DNA of 64,000 bases from Bacillus sp. FJAT-18017 (GTDB lineage Bacteria > Bacillota > Bacilli > Bacillales > Cytobacillaceae). A program made the position numbers and the translations under genes. Under the pieces are notes generated by a model. That model saw only the letters and a list, made by a program, of their open reading frames with translations, did not search any database and had not been told where the DNA came from. Location: positions 1,704,001 through 1,768,000 of the forward strand of contig NZ_CP012602.1 of NCBI RefSeq assembly GCF_001278805.1, written 5' to 3'. Positions 28,942 to 38,670 of the stretch are shown piece after piece. The stretch's first letter is position 1. The number at the start of each line of letters is the position of its first letter.

Positions 28942-29880
28942 ATGTCACTGAAACGCAAAAAGATTTCGGTTATCGGAAGTGGTTTCACGGGTGCCACTAC
29001 AGCTTTCCTGTTGGCACAGAAGGAATTGGGAGATGTAGTTCTCGTTGATATTCCACAAATGGAAAACCCGACAAAAGGAAAAGCTCTTGACATGCTTCAG
29101 GCTGGCCCGGTACAGGGATTTGATGCGAACATCACCGGTACATCAAGCTATGAAGACACAAAAGATTCCGATATTGTCGTTATTACTGCAGGCATTGCCC
29201 GTAAGCCCGGCATGAGCCGTGACGATCTCGTCCAAACAAACCAGAAAATCATGAAAAGCGTTGCTCAGGAAGTCGTCAAGTATTCTCCTAATAGTTTCAT
29301 CGTCGTTTTGACCAACCCAGTCGATGCTATGACCTATACTGTATTCAAGGAAACAGGATTCCCTAAGAACCGAGTCATTGGCCAGTCCGGCGTCCTTGAC
29401 ACAGCCCGTTTCCGCACTTTTATTGCCCAGGAACTGAACTTGTCTGTTAAAGATATTACAGGTTTCGTTCTTGGTGGGCATGGAGACGAAATGGTACCTC
29501 TTGTCCGTTATTCCTATGCTGGAGGCATTCCGCTAGAGACGCTCATTTCAAAGGAACGCCTGGATAGTATCGTAGAGCGTACTCGCAAAGGCGGCGGTGA
29601 AATTGTTAACCTACTAGGAAATGGGAGTGCATACTATGCTCCTGCCGCTTCCCTTGTAGAAATGTGTGAAGCTATCCTGAAAGACCAGAGGCGTGTTCTT
29701 CCATCCATTGCCTATCTAGAAGGCGAGTATGGATATGAAGGCATCTATCTTGGTGTACCTACCATCCTTGGTGCTAACGGTATCGAAAAAGTTATTGAAC
29801 TTGAGTTGACGGAAGAGGAAAAGGCTGCACTTGATAAGTCTGCCGAGGCTGTCAGAAATGTCATGACTGTCCTAGCGTAA
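28942..29880 (+). CDS. mdh: Malate dehydrogenase
   Basis: A 312-residue LDH-like NAD-dependent malate dehydrogenase that regenerates oxaloacetate. NAD-binding loop [14 protein letters not shown], coenzyme aspartate in VVLVDIPQ, substrate arginines in [10 protein letters not shown] and [11 protein letters not shown], and the catalytic histidine in [24 protein letters not shown] precedes the ATG. It ends the TCA cluster with a perfect terminator, and a 52-bp repeat array follows. Confidence 0.97.
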   Translation: MSLKRKKISVIGSGFTGATTAFLLAQKELGDVVLVDIPQMENPTKGKALDMLQAGPVQGFDANITGTSSYEDTKDSDIVVITAGIARKPGMSRDDLVQTNQKIMKSVAQEVVKYSPNSFIVVLTNPVDAMTYTVFKETGFPKNRVIGQSGVLDTARFRTFIAQELNLSVKDITGFVLGGHGDEMVPLVRYSYAGGIPLETLISKERLDSIVERTRKGGGEIVNLLGNGSAYYAPAASLVEMCEAILKDQRRVLPSIAYLEGEYGYEGIYLGVPTILGANGIEKVIELELTEEEKAALDKSAEAVRNVMTVLA

Positions 29881-29894
29881 ATCGAGACCTAACA

Positions 29895-29926
29895 AAATTC
29901 GGGGGCAGCCCCCGAATTTTTTGCTA
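29895..29926 (+). terminator. Terminator after mdh
   Basis: Perfect stem AATTCGGGGGC / GCCCCCGAATT, with a very short loop, then a T run. Confidence 0.9.
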
Positions 29927-30018
29927 ACTTGAAAGTGTTTTTAGTATTGTGCATAGGATGGCTTTTAGAAATTTATTTTTTTAGCAATGGAATAAATCGA
30001 TTAATTTTGGCTGTGCCT

Positions 30019-30240
30019 GGTTCTTGACGACCCAGCAGGTAAAGAGAAAAAGGGTAGGGTCGTCAATAAAGGTTCTTGACGACCCTGCTGGTTAAGAAAT
30101 AAAAGGTGCGGTCGTCAATAGAGGTTCTTGGCGACCCTGCAGGTAAAGAAATGGATAGTGCGGTCGTCAATAGAGATTCTTAACGACTTTGAAGGTAAAG
30201 AATTTAAGGGCAGAGTCGTCAATAAAGGTTCACTAACCTT
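30019..30240. repeat. 52-bp-period array D (four units plus a partial)
   Basis: Units start at 30019, 30071, 30123 and 30175, with a partial at 30227, each exactly 52 bp apart. Each carries TTCTTGACGACC near its left end and GGTCGTCAATA near its right end. These are inverted half-sites with about 25 variable bases between. The half-site differs from arrays A, B and C. The array lies between mdh and the MaoC gene. Confidence 0.92.
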
Positions 30241-30462
30241 TTTTACCGTTAGGATTTCATTGTAGAGACATCGGGGGAGAAAATGCGGATGTATTTTCGA
30301 ACGAGTCTTCGCGTACAGCCAACAATTCCAATAAATAAACAAAATCCATTAACACAGCTTTCTAAAAGCATATAATGCATGTCAGTCCTTTGGGTAAAAT
30401 AATTACTTACACCCATTAAAAAGCATTAAGACCAAATTCCGCTTCCGCTGGAGGTGCCAACA

Positions 30463-30939
30463 GTGATTTTAGGAAAAAAGCGCAAATTAGGCAGAAGGAT
30501 TGAGGAAATTAAACCCGGCGAAAAATTGGCCCTTACTGAAAAAATTGAGGATAGGGATTTGCTTCTGTATCTCGGCCTTACAAATGATGCAAACCCACTT
30601 TATATTCAGCATGACTATGCATCGCAAACACCCTATGGAAAACCAATTGTTCCAGCAGTTATGCTGATAGGTGTTATTACCTCAGCCATAACTAAATATC
30701 TTCCTGGGCCTGGAAGCCACATCTTATCCCAGGAACTTGAGTTTCCAAAGCCAGTCTACCATTATGGAACCGTAGATTTTCTGCTTGAAGTGATTGAGGT
30801 AGATGAGAAGAAGCATGCGATTACCATTTCAATCGAAGGCACGAATGAAAAAAAAGAGCCGGTTATAACAGGAAAAGTGAAAGTCTGCCCTCCCCATCCT
30901 CTTGCTGATATGGATGGCAGCGTACTTGAAAACTTTTAA
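30463..30939 (+). CDS. MaoC-like hot-dog dehydratase
   Basis: A 158-residue hot-dog fold protein of the MaoC/R-hydratase type. The hydratase motif is recognisable in LTNDANPLYIQHDYA (D and H around residue 50) followed by YGKPIVPAVMLIGVI. Such enzymes hydrate 2-enoyl thioesters; the actual substrate is unknown. The GTG at 30463 has TGGAGGTG at proper spacing; the GTG at 30454 overlaps that site. A similar gene lies between mdh and phoP in other Bacillaceae. Confidence 0.8.
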   Translation: MILGKKRKLGRRIEEIKPGEKLALTEKIEDRDLLLYLGLTNDANPLYIQHDYASQTPYGKPIVPAVMLIGVITSAITKYLPGPGSHILSQELEFPKPVYHYGTVDFLLEVIEVDEKKHAITISIEGTNEKKEPVITGKVKVCPPHPLADMDGSVLENF

Positions 30940-30966
30940 GGCAGCTAAAAAGCTGTCTTTTTCTTG
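30940..30966 (+). terminator. Terminator after the MaoC gene
   Basis: Stem GGCAGCT / AGCTGTC with loop AAAA, followed by TTTTTCTT. Confidence 0.8.
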
Positions 30967-31023
30967 TTCAAGGAAATTATAGTTTTGGCCACTGTGGATA
31001 CTTTTATTACTGAGCGTATCTAC

Positions 31024-31171
31024 GTCTAGCTCCAGCGCCTATCGCCTAGCAAACTTCAGGCCTCCTCCCTACGATAAGTCATCATCGAATCGCTAGCGCT
31101 CTTCGTGATTCCTTTATCTCAGCCGAAGTCCCTCCATTTTGTACGGCGATTACCAAGGCGCTTGCGCTTTT
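31024..31171. repeat. TCTAGCTCC-type dispersed repeat, third copy
   Basis: Shares TCTAGCTCCAGCGCCTA, TACGATAAGTCA, TTCCTTTATCTC and CAAGGCGCTTGCGCTTTT with 10895-11041, in the same orientation. It lies between the MaoC gene and phoP. Confidence 0.85.
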
Positions 31172-31530
31172 GTTCTTTGTTTTTGGAAAAGTCCGGAGTT
31201 CATATGATTTCGTAGGCATTTTTGATAACACTTCAGCTAAAAATAGAAGTTAAACCAAGCCATTTAAGCTTAAAGAAATGCCAAAGGGCAGGGACTTTAC
31301 TGAATGGAGCGGAGGACACGCAGCCCGCCGGATATTCGCAATCTGATAAACTCAATAAGTCCCTTTATGCTTGGTTAACATGTGTTCAGAAAGGAAACCT
31401 GGATAAATCAGCACCTATTTTGGTATACGCAGGAGATTTCGCTTTTCTTGAAGCCATTATTTTTTTCCTATACTATAGAATTGATAGAAACTTTAAAAGT
31501 AGAAGAACAATAAAAGAACCGGGGGACATT
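31172..31530. other. phoP upstream region
   Basis: An in-frame extension of phoP back to 31222 is open, but it shows no homology to response regulators. A possible promoter lies near 31448-31476 (TTGAAG, TACTAT, 17-bp spacing). One TTAACA block at 31376 resembles half a PhoP box, but no repeated pair is seen. Confidence 0.45.
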
Positions 31531-32247
31531 ATGAAGAAAAAAGTGCTGGTTGTGGATGATGAACAGTCTATTGTTACGTTATTAAAGTACAATCTTGAGC
31601 AAGGCGGCTATGAGGTAATCACCGCTATGGATGGAGAAGAAGGCCGGGAAACAGCTTTGCGGGATAAACCGGACATGATTATTCTGGACCTCATGCTTCC
31701 TGGCATAGACGGAATTGAAGTGTGCAAACAGCTGCGCCAGCAAAAAATTATGATTCCCATCCTCATGTTGACAGCGAAGGATGATGAACTTGATAAGATT
31801 CTTGGCCTTGAACTTGGCGCGGATGATTATATGGTGAAACCATTTAGCCCGAGGGAGGTTCTTGCCCGTGTCAAAGCAATTCTCCGAAGATCCGCTCAAT
31901 TCCAGGAAAAGCAACAGGAGGAGCCCGTCGAACAGGAAGCAATACAGATTGGGGCCTTGAAGGTCTACCCTGATCGGTTTGAAGCGTTTTTCAATGAAGA
32001 GGTCCTCGAACTGACTCTTAAAGAGTTCGAATTGCTCAATTGCCTGGCACAAAACAAAAACCGTGTCCTGACCAGAGATCAGCTTCTTAGCACCGTCTGG
32101 AATTATGACTTCGCAGGAGATACAAGGATTGTGGATGTACATATATCTCATCTTAGGGAAAAAATAGAGTCAGATACCAAAAAGCCGCAATATATTAAAA
32201 CAATCCGGGGGTTGGGCTATAAACTAGAGGAGCCTAAAGGAGAATGA
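31531..32247 (+). CDS. phoP: Phosphate regulon response regulator PhoP
   Basis: A 238-residue OmpR-family regulator. The receiver domain (1-120) has the acidic pair VVDDEQ, the phospho-acceptor in LDLMLPGIDG and the lysine in YMVKPFSP. The C-terminal winged helix (about 135-235) ends HISHLREKIE...GLGYKLE. The ATG at 31531 after GGGGGAC gives the family length. The stop overlaps phoR (ATGA). In Bacillus the pair controls phosphate starvation genes and teichoic/teichuronic acid switching. Confidence 0.96.
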   Translation: MKKKVLVVDDEQSIVTLLKYNLEQGGYEVITAMDGEEGRETALRDKPDMIILDLMLPGIDGIEVCKQLRQQKIMIPILMLTAKDDELDKILGLELGADDYMVKPFSPREVLARVKAILRRSAQFQEKQQEEPVEQEAIQIGALKVYPDRFEAFFNEEVLELTLKEFELLNCLAQNKNRVLTRDQLLSTVWNYDFAGDTRIVDVHISHLREKIESDTKKPQYIKTIRGLGYKLEEPKGE

Positions 32248-34013
32248 CAAAATATAGGACAAGGCTTTTAATTGCCCTTGTCTTCCTGATTGTTGTAGTT
32301 CTGCTTGGTCTCGGACTTTTACTCGGACAGTTGTTCAAGGATTATTATATCGACTCGTTCTATGAGCGTCTCGAAAAAGAAGGTAACCTTGTCAGCCGTT
32401 ATATAGAGGATTATGGAGGCCTTGAAGGCACCGATAAGCAGGAATTGGGCAAGTTTGGCGATGATCTGGGAGCAGGTATTATTCTGGCTGACAGAAAGGG
32501 CAATATTTTATACAGCAGCAGGGAAGCAGCTTTAAACACCGAAGGAATGGTGAAGGACGCCATTTCCGGTAAGAAGGAGCGGAAGCGTTTCTTTAACTTA
32601 AAAGATGATCAAGATACACATTATTATTGGACTGAAATAAGTAATGGAGACATAACCGAAGGCTACCTTTTTCTAAGTCTTGCATCAAGTGAGTTAAAAG
32701 ATGCGTACAAAAATATATGGTGGCTTCTTTCCATTAGCCTTTTCCTTGCTCTTATTATCATAACGCTTCTGGGGATGAGAATCACCAAGCGGTATGCAAA
32801 GCCCATCGAATCGGCTGCCAATGTTGCTATGGAGCTTGCCAAAGGGAATTACCGTGCACGTACTTATGTAGAAGATAAGGTTGATGAAACAGGACTGCTG
32901 AGTTCTTCTATCAATGTTTTGGCCAGGAATCTCGAGGATATGGCCAGATCTCAGGAAATGCAGCAGGAACGGCTGACCACCCTGATTGAAAATATCGGAA
33001 GCGGTCTGGTTCTTATTGATAGCCGCGGATTTATCAACTTAATAAACCGGGGATATAGCGATATTTTTGATGTCGATTCGGCAGATGTGCTTAATAAACA
33101 ATATTATGAGGCGATTCCATACCCGGAAATTAATGAAATGATTGAAACTATCTTTATCACTGAGAAAAAGCAGCATGCGCAGGTCGTCCTTCCAATCTCG
33201 ATTGAACGAAGACATTTTGATGTATCAGCACTCCCAATTATCAGTACCCATAGTGTCTGGAAAGGGGTCTTGCTCGTATTTCATGATATTACTGAGCTCA
33301 AGAAACTGGAGCAAGTGCGCAAGGATTTTGTTGCAAACGTATCTCACGAGTTAAAGACACCGATTACATCTATTAAGGGATTTACTGAAACATTGCTTGA
33401 CGGGGCAATGAACGATGAAAAAGCGCTTCGGGATTTCCTTTCGATTATACAGAAGGAAAGCGACAGGATTCAGCATCTAATTCAGGATCTACTTGATTTA
33501 TCAAAAATAGAACAGCATAATTTCCGGCTCGATATTTCTAAATTTGATGTCGTAAGCCTTGTGAAGGAGGTCACGACTCTCCTTGAAGGAAGGGCAACCG
33601 AAAAAAATATTACGGTTAACGTCTTCAATGACCCAGAACAACTGGAGATGGAAGGAGATCCATACCGGCTCAAGCAAGTTATCATTAATTTAATGTCAAA
33701 TGCCATTGCATATACTCCCCGGGACGGGCAAATTGAAGTAACTGTTCAAGATACCGGGAAAAGGGTAAGACTGATGGTGAAGGATAATGGTATGGGAATA
33801 GCACCGGCCGAAATTCCAAGGATATTTGAACGTTTTTACAGGGTGGATAGGGACAGAAGCAGGAATTCAGGCGGAACTGGCCTTGGCCTTGCGATTGTAA
33901 AACATATTGTAGAAGCCCATCATGGAAAAATTGTCGTGAAGAGCAACCCTGGCAATGGAAGTGAATTCATTCTCGAGTTCAGGAAGTCATTCAGGGGCAG
34001 GTCTAAAAGATGA
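32244..34013 (+). CDS. phoR: Phosphate regulon sensor kinase PhoR
   Basis: A 589-residue sensor kinase. Membrane helices at about 7-30 and 158-178 frame an extracytoplasmic sensor domain. Then come HAMP (about 180-235), PAS (about 245-350), HisKA with the phospho-accepting histidine in VSHELKTPITS (about residue 368) and an HATPase domain with the N box (NLMSNAIAY), G1 (VKDNGMGI) and G2 (GGTGLGLAIVK). The ATG overlaps phoP by four bases. Confidence 0.95.
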   Translation: MTKYRTRLLIALVFLIVVVLLGLGLLLGQLFKDYYIDSFYERLEKEGNLVSRYIEDYGGLEGTDKQELGKFGDDLGAGIILADRKGNILYSSREAALNTEGMVKDAISGKKERKRFFNLKDDQDTHYYWTEISNGDITEGYLFLSLASSELKDAYKNIWWLLSISLFLALIIITLLGMRITKRYAKPIESAANVAMELAKGNYRARTYVEDKVDETGLLSSSINVLARNLEDMARSQEMQQERLTTLIENIGSGLVLIDSRGFINLINRGYSDIFDVDSADVLNKQYYEAIPYPEINEMIETIFITEKKQHAQVVLPISIERRHFDVSALPIISTHSVWKGVLLVFHDITELKKLEQVRKDFVANVSHELKTPITSIKGFTETLLDGAMNDEKALRDFLSIIQKESDRIQHLIQDLLDLSKIEQHNFRLDISKFDVVSLVKEVTTLLEGRATEKNITVNVFNDPEQLEMEGDPYRLKQVIINLMSNAIAYTPRDGQIEVTVQDTGKRVRLMVKDNGMGIAPAEIPRIFERFYRVDRDRSRNSGGTGLGLAIVKHIVEAHHGKIVVKSNPGNGSEFILEFRKSFRGRSKR

Positions 34014-34083
34014 CCGTTTAAGGATGGAATTTTTAACATGCTATAGCTGTCTGGCGGGTTTTGCGAAATGAGGAGGAATTGAT

Positions 34084-36723
34084 TTGGAAAAGAAAAAATT
34101 AGTTTTAATTGACGGAAACAGCATTGCCTACCGTGCCTTTTTTGCATTGCCGCTCCTGAACAATGAAAGAGGCATCCATACAAACGCTGTGTATGGTTTT
34201 ACAATGATGCTGAACAAAATACTTGAGGATGAAAAACCGACTCATATGCTTGTAGCGTTTGATGCCGGCAAGACAACATTCCGCCATAGCACGTTCAGCG
34301 AGTATAAAGGCGGCAGGCAAAAAACACCGCCAGAGCTTTCCGAACAATTCCCATTCATCCGTGAATTGCTGGATGCCTACCAAATTCCACGATATGAACT
34401 TGAAAATTATGAGGCAGATGATATCATTGGAACTCTTTCCTTAAAGGCGGAACAGGAAGGGTATGATGTCAGGGTCATTTCCGGAGACAAGGATTTAACC
34501 CAGCTTTCTTCTGATAAAACAACTGTCGGAATTACAAGGAAGGGTATCACCGACATTGAGGAGTATACTCCGGAACATATAAAAGAAAAATACGGGCTTG
34601 CGCCGTGGCAAATAATTGATATGAAGGGGCTTATGGGAGATTCTTCAGATAATATTCCAGGGGTTCCAGGTGTAGGTGAGAAGACAGCAATTAAGCTGTT
34701 AAAAGAATTTGAAACGCTTGAAAAGCTCCTGGAATCGACTGACAAGGTTTCCGGGAAAAAGCTGCGTGAAAAGCTTGAAGAATTCAGGCAGCAGGCAATC
34801 ATGAGCAAAGAATTGGCCACGATTACAAGAGAAGCTCCCGTTGAGATTCAACTCGATAATATTTCATTTGAGGGCTATGATCGGGAGAAACTTATTTCGA
34901 TTTATAAAGAGCTTGGCTTCAATTCACTTTTAGAGAAATTAGGGGGAGACGAGGGCGTCGGAGCAGATGACACTGAGCTTACCGAAGTTGACGTTGAAAT
35001 ACTTGACGAAATAACTCCTGATTTATTAACAGATGATTCGGCACTTTATGTCGAGATTCTTGATGATAATTACCATTATGCAGATATCATCGGTTTTTCA
35101 ATTGTAAATGAAAAAGGGAACTATTTTATTCCTTCAACAATTGCCTTCGAGTCGCAGGCATTTAAGGAATGGGCAGAGGATGAATCCAGCCTTAAAGTCG
35201 TGTACGATGCAAAAGGTACTGAGGTTGCACTTAGGCGCCGCGGAATTCATTTGAAGGGTGTCGTATTCGATGTATTCATTGCCGCTTATATTACCGACCC
35301 AACCGCGAGCTTTGATGATCTTTCTGCGATTGAAAAGAAATACCGGTTAAAGAATGTACAGGCTGATGATACCTTCTATGGACGGGGGGCAAAAAGGAAA
35401 GTTCCGGAACAGGCAGAACTTGCTGGCCATCTTGTGCGGAAGGGTATTGCTATCCGTAAGCTAAAGCCTCTTTTAGAAAAGGATTTGCGGGAAAACGGGC
35501 AGTATGAACTTTTTACAGAGCTCGAAATGCCATTGACGCTTGTGCTTGCCGATATGGAATCTGCGGGTGTAAAAGTGGACCTTGGGCAATTGAAAGCGAT
35601 GGGCAAAGAGCTTCTTGAAAAATTGGCTGTCATAGAAGAACAAATCCATGAAATGGCTGGCGAAAAGTTTAATATCAATTCGCCAAAACAGCTGGGCACG
35701 ATACTTTTTGAAAAACTAGGCATGCCGCATGGCAAAAAAACAAAAACAGGCTACTCCACATCAGCTGATGTATTGGAGAAGCTTTCTGCAGATCATGAAA
35801 TTATCCGGCTGATCCTTGATTACAGGCAGTTAGGAAAACTTCAATCAACCTATATTGACGGGCTTTTGAAAGTCGTTGACCCTAAAACTGATAAAGTCCA
35901 TACCCGCTTTAATCAAGCGCTAACTGCTACAGGCAGGCTTAGCTCAACGGATCCCAATCTGCAAAACATTCCTATCCGTCTTGAGGAAGGCAGGAAAATC
36001 CGGAAAGCATTTGTTCCATCTGAAGAAGGATGGGTCATATTTGCTGCAGACTATTCACAAATTGAACTGCGAGTGCTTGCCCATATTGCTGATGATGAGA
36101 AGCTCATTGATGCGTTTAAATCCGGGGAAGACATCCATACAAAAACTGCGATGGCCGTTTTCCATGTCGAGGCAGATGAGGTCACTTCTAATATGCGCCG
36201 CCATGCCAAGGCAGTTAACTTCGGGATTGTATATGGAATAAGTGATTTCGGTCTTTCCCAAAGCCTTGGGATTACCAGGAAGGAAGCAGGCCAGTTCATT
36301 GAACGCTACTTGCATAGCTACCCGGGTGTCCAGGACTATATGGAGGATATCGTCAAAATCGCCAAGCAGCAGGGCTATGTGACCACGTTGCTGCATAGAA
36401 GGCGGTATATTCCCGAAATTACAAGCCGCAACTTCAACCTGAGAAGCTTTGCAGAGCGGACAGCCATGAATACTCCAATCCAGGGAACTGCTGCAGATAT
36501 TATAAAAAAAGCGATGGTCGAGATGGCTGATGCGTTAAGAAAAGAAGGTCTGAAGTCGAAGCTTCTTCTTTCCGTACATGACGAATTGATTTTTGAAGCA
36601 CCAAAGGAAGAAATTGCAGTACTTGAAAAGCTTGTTCCTGAAGTTATGGAAAATGCAATCGAATTAAAGGTGCCTTTAAAGGTCGATTATTCATACGGAC
36701 CGTCATGGTACGATGCAAAATAA
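34084..36723 (+). CDS. polA: DNA polymerase I
   Basis: An 879-residue family-A polymerase. A 5' nuclease domain (1-290, LVLIDGNSIAYRAFF, GDKDLTQL, GDSSDNIPGVPG) is followed by a degenerate 3'-5' exonuclease fold (about 300-465), where the usual DEDD carboxylates are not evident, as is normal for Bacillus Pol I. The polymerase domain has DYSQIELRVLAHI, RRHAKAVNFGIVYG and VHDEL. TTG start with GAGGAGG upstream. It works in Okazaki-fragment maturation and repair. It is followed at 33 bp by mutM. Confidence 0.96.
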   Translation: MEKKKLVLIDGNSIAYRAFFALPLLNNERGIHTNAVYGFTMMLNKILEDEKPTHMLVAFDAGKTTFRHSTFSEYKGGRQKTPPELSEQFPFIRELLDAYQIPRYELENYEADDIIGTLSLKAEQEGYDVRVISGDKDLTQLSSDKTTVGITRKGITDIEEYTPEHIKEKYGLAPWQIIDMKGLMGDSSDNIPGVPGVGEKTAIKLLKEFETLEKLLESTDKVSGKKLREKLEEFRQQAIMSKELATITREAPVEIQLDNISFEGYDREKLISIYKELGFNSLLEKLGGDEGVGADDTELTEVDVEILDEITPDLLTDDSALYVEILDDNYHYADIIGFSIVNEKGNYFIPSTIAFESQAFKEWAEDESSLKVVYDAKGTEVALRRRGIHLKGVVFDVFIAAYITDPTASFDDLSAIEKKYRLKNVQADDTFYGRGAKRKVPEQAELAGHLVRKGIAIRKLKPLLEKDLRENGQYELFTELEMPLTLVLADMESAGVKVDLGQLKAMGKELLEKLAVIEEQIHEMAGEKFNINSPKQLGTILFEKLGMPHGKKTKTGYSTSADVLEKLSADHEIIRLILDYRQLGKLQSTYIDGLLKVVDPKTDKVHTRFNQALTATGRLSSTDPNLQNIPIRLEEGRKIRKAFVPSEEGWVIFAADYSQIELRVLAHIADDEKLIDAFKSGEDIHTKTAMAVFHVEADEVTSNMRRHAKAVNFGIVYGISDFGLSQSLGITRKEAGQFIERYLHSYPGVQDYMEDIVKIAKQQGYVTTLLHRRRYIPEITSRNFNLRSFAERTAMNTPIQGTAADIIKKAMVEMADALRKEGLKSKLLLSVHDELIFEAPKEEIAVLEKLVPEVMENAIELKVPLKVDYSYGPSWYDAK

Positions 36724-36756
36724 TGAATCAGTTTCTTCATAAAAGGAGGTGCCCGA

Positions 36757-37605
36757 TTGCCTGAGCTTCCAGAGGTAGAAACGGTCCGAAAAACACTTGA
36801 ACATTTAATTATTGGTAAAAAAATTAAAAATGTCTCGGTATTTTGGCCGAAAATGGTTAAAAATCCAGTGGATACAGAACAGTTCACAGATGCCCTAATG
36901 GGGCAGAGTTTTCTTGAAATCGGCAGACGGGGAAAGTTCCTGCTTCTTTATACTGATGACTTTACATTAGTTTCCCATCTGCGCATGGAAGGAAAATATT
37001 CGCTTGATTCGGCGGAGGAACCTGTTAATAAGCATACCCACGTAATTTTTCACTTTGAAGATGGATTCGAACTAAGGTACCGGGATGTCCGCAAATTCGG
37101 CACGATGCATTTATTCCTTAAAGGAACAGAATTTGAACAAGCGCCATTATTTGGGCTAGGACCGGAGCCTTTCTCAGTGGAATTCACTCCGGAATATCTT
37201 GCAGGAAAGCTTGCAAGAACCAACCGAAAGATTAAGCCGGCTCTATTAGACCAGACAATACTGGTCGGACTCGGCAATATTTATGTAGATGAGGCGCTGT
37301 TTAGGGCAAGAATTCATCCGGAGCGCCTCGCTAGCTCCCTTACAGAGGAAGAAATCGAGGTTCTCTACGACCAGATTGTCGCAACCCTTGGGGAAGCGGT
37401 TGAAAAGGGTGGAAGTACAATCCGATCCTATATAAATTCTCAAGGGCAGATGGGCATGTTTCAGCAGGAGCTGCTTGTTTACGGACGGAAGGATGAAGAA
37501 TGCAAAGCCTGCGGGAATCCGCTTTCGAAGAGTGTTGTTGGAGGAAGGGGCACTCATTTTTGCCCTAACTGCCAAAGGCTTCAGGATGGCGGGGGAACAG
37601 TATGA
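36757..37605 (+). CDS. mutM: Formamidopyrimidine-DNA glycosylase
   Basis: A 282-residue Fpg/MutM enzyme that excises 8-oxoguanine and cuts the strand. The catalytic N-terminal proline and glutamate are in PELPEVETVRKTL, the lysine near GRRGKFLLL, the H2TH region includes GLGNIYVDEALFRA, and the C-terminal zinc finger has CKACGNPL and HFCPNCQ. TTG start after AAAGGAGGT. The stop overlaps coaE by four bases. polA, mutM and coaE are adjacent as in B. subtilis. Confidence 0.96.
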   Translation: MPELPEVETVRKTLEHLIIGKKIKNVSVFWPKMVKNPVDTEQFTDALMGQSFLEIGRRGKFLLLYTDDFTLVSHLRMEGKYSLDSAEEPVNKHTHVIFHFEDGFELRYRDVRKFGTMHLFLKGTEFEQAPLFGLGPEPFSVEFTPEYLAGKLARTNRKIKPALLDQTILVGLGNIYVDEALFRARIHPERLASSLTEEEIEVLYDQIVATLGEAVEKGGSTIRSYINSQGQMGMFQQELLVYGRKDEECKACGNPLSKSVVGGRGTHFCPNCQRLQDGGGTV

Positions 37606-38204
37606 CACTTACAATTGGATTAACTGGCGGAATCGCGAGCGGCAAAAGTACAGTCTCCCGGATGTGTATGGAAATGGGAATGCCGGTTATTGATGCCGAT
37701 GTTGAGGCACGCCTCGCCGTAGAGCCAGGTGAACCTGCCTATGAAAAAATAGTCTCCAGCTTTGGAAAAAGCATTCTCCTGCCTGATGGCGGGATTGATC
37801 GGCCGGCACTCGGCTCAATTGTGTTTAATAATGAAGAAAAGCGGCTGTTATTAAATTCTTTTGTACATCCAGAAGTTAGAAGAAGGATGCTTGGTAAAAA
37901 GGAGGATGCTATAAAAGCTGGAGCCCGAACGGTCATCCTTGATATCCCGCTCCTCTTTGAAAGCAAGCTGCAGTATATGGCTGATAAAACAGTTGTTGTT
38001 TATGTGGATCGTGAAGTTCAGCTAACCCGGCTGATGGAAAGGAATGCTTTTTCCAAAGAAGAGGCAGAGTCGCGCATCGGTTCGCAAATGCAGCTCTCGG
38101 AAAAAGCTGCCATGGCTGATGCTGTCATCAACAATAACGGTACAGTAGAGGAAACAAAACGCCAGCTATTGGAGATACTTGAAAAGTGGCAGGCAGGATA
38201 TTAA
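37602..38204 (+). CDS. coaE: Dephospho-CoA kinase
   Basis: A 200-residue P-loop kinase for the last step of CoA synthesis. The Walker A motif is GLTGGIASGKSTVSRM, the acceptor region is VIDADVEARLAV, and the lid segment has RLMERNAFSKEEAESRI. The ATG overlaps the mutM stop. A terminator follows. Confidence 0.95.
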   Translation: MTLTIGLTGGIASGKSTVSRMCMEMGMPVIDADVEARLAVEPGEPAYEKIVSSFGKSILLPDGGIDRPALGSIVFNNEEKRLLLNSFVHPEVRRRMLGKKEDAIKAGARTVILDIPLLFESKLQYMADKTVVVYVDREVQLTRLMERNAFSKEEAESRIGSQMQLSEKAAMADAVINNNGTVEETKRQLLEILEKWQAGY

Positions 38205-38211
38205 CGTTTAT

Positions 38212-38248
38212 GAGGCCCCAAAAGTAAACTTTGGAGGCCTCATTTTTA
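38212..38248 (+). terminator. Terminator after coaE
   Basis: Stem TGAGGCC plus CAAAAGT / ACTTTGG plus GGCCTCA with a short loop, followed by TTTTTATTTG. Confidence 0.85.
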
Positions 38249-38280
38249 TTTGATTAAGACTAGAAATGTTCAACTCACTT

Positions 38281-38436
38281 ATTGGTTACATTTCACCTCT
38301 CTTAAGCCCCCAAAATGTTACCAATACACCTCCTTGGTTACATTTCACCTTTCTCTAGAGCATGAAACGTTACTAATACACGTTATTGGTTACATTTCGC
38401 ATGTCTTCAGAATCCAAAACGTTACCAATACATCAT
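38281..38436. repeat. 52-bp-period array B (three units)
   Basis: Units start at 38281, 38333 and 38385. The left half-site TTGGTTACATTTCRC and right half-site AAAACGTTACCAATA are inverted copies with about 17 variable bases between. A diverged trace of a previous unit lies at about 38263-38280. The half-site equals that of array A, 31 kb away. It lies between coaE and gapB. Confidence 0.92.
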
Positions 38437-38584
38437 TTTTGGACAGCCCAGCCTCATATAGCAAAGATTATACTATACTCGTCAAGGGGAATTGGTTATA
38501 CTATTCATGGTATTCTGATGAATTTTAAACATATCCTAGACGTTACACTATTTTTGAGAAATCTTTTTAAAAATGACACTTTAT

Positions 38585-38615
38585 TTGGCACCTTTATTAA
38601 CAAATATGTTATACT
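38585..38615 (+). promoter_or_regulatory. gapB promoter with CcpN-type operator
   Basis: TATACT (38610-38615) is a -10 box, with TTGGCA at 38585-38590 as a distant (19-bp) -35. TATGTTATACT (38605-38615) matches the CcpN consensus TRTGHYATAYW in all 11 positions and overlaps the -10. CcpN represses gapB and pckA during glycolysis in B. subtilis. Confidence 0.7.
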
Positions 38616-38670
38616 AATTCTATAAAAATGAGTTTAAAAGTATAACATAAATGAAGGAAGGGGCCGTTAC

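Noticed and set aside
30019..30240. Array D as a multi-hairpin terminator for mdh
   Set aside because: mdh already has a perfect terminator at 29895-29926 and the array hairpins have no T tracts.
31222..31530. N-terminal extension of PhoP by 103 residues
   Set aside because: The extra residues have no receiver-domain homology, and the ATG at 31531 gives the normal start and length.
31582..32151. 189-residue frame antisense to phoP
   Set aside because: Shadow of a conserved response regulator, with no ribosome binding site or family features.
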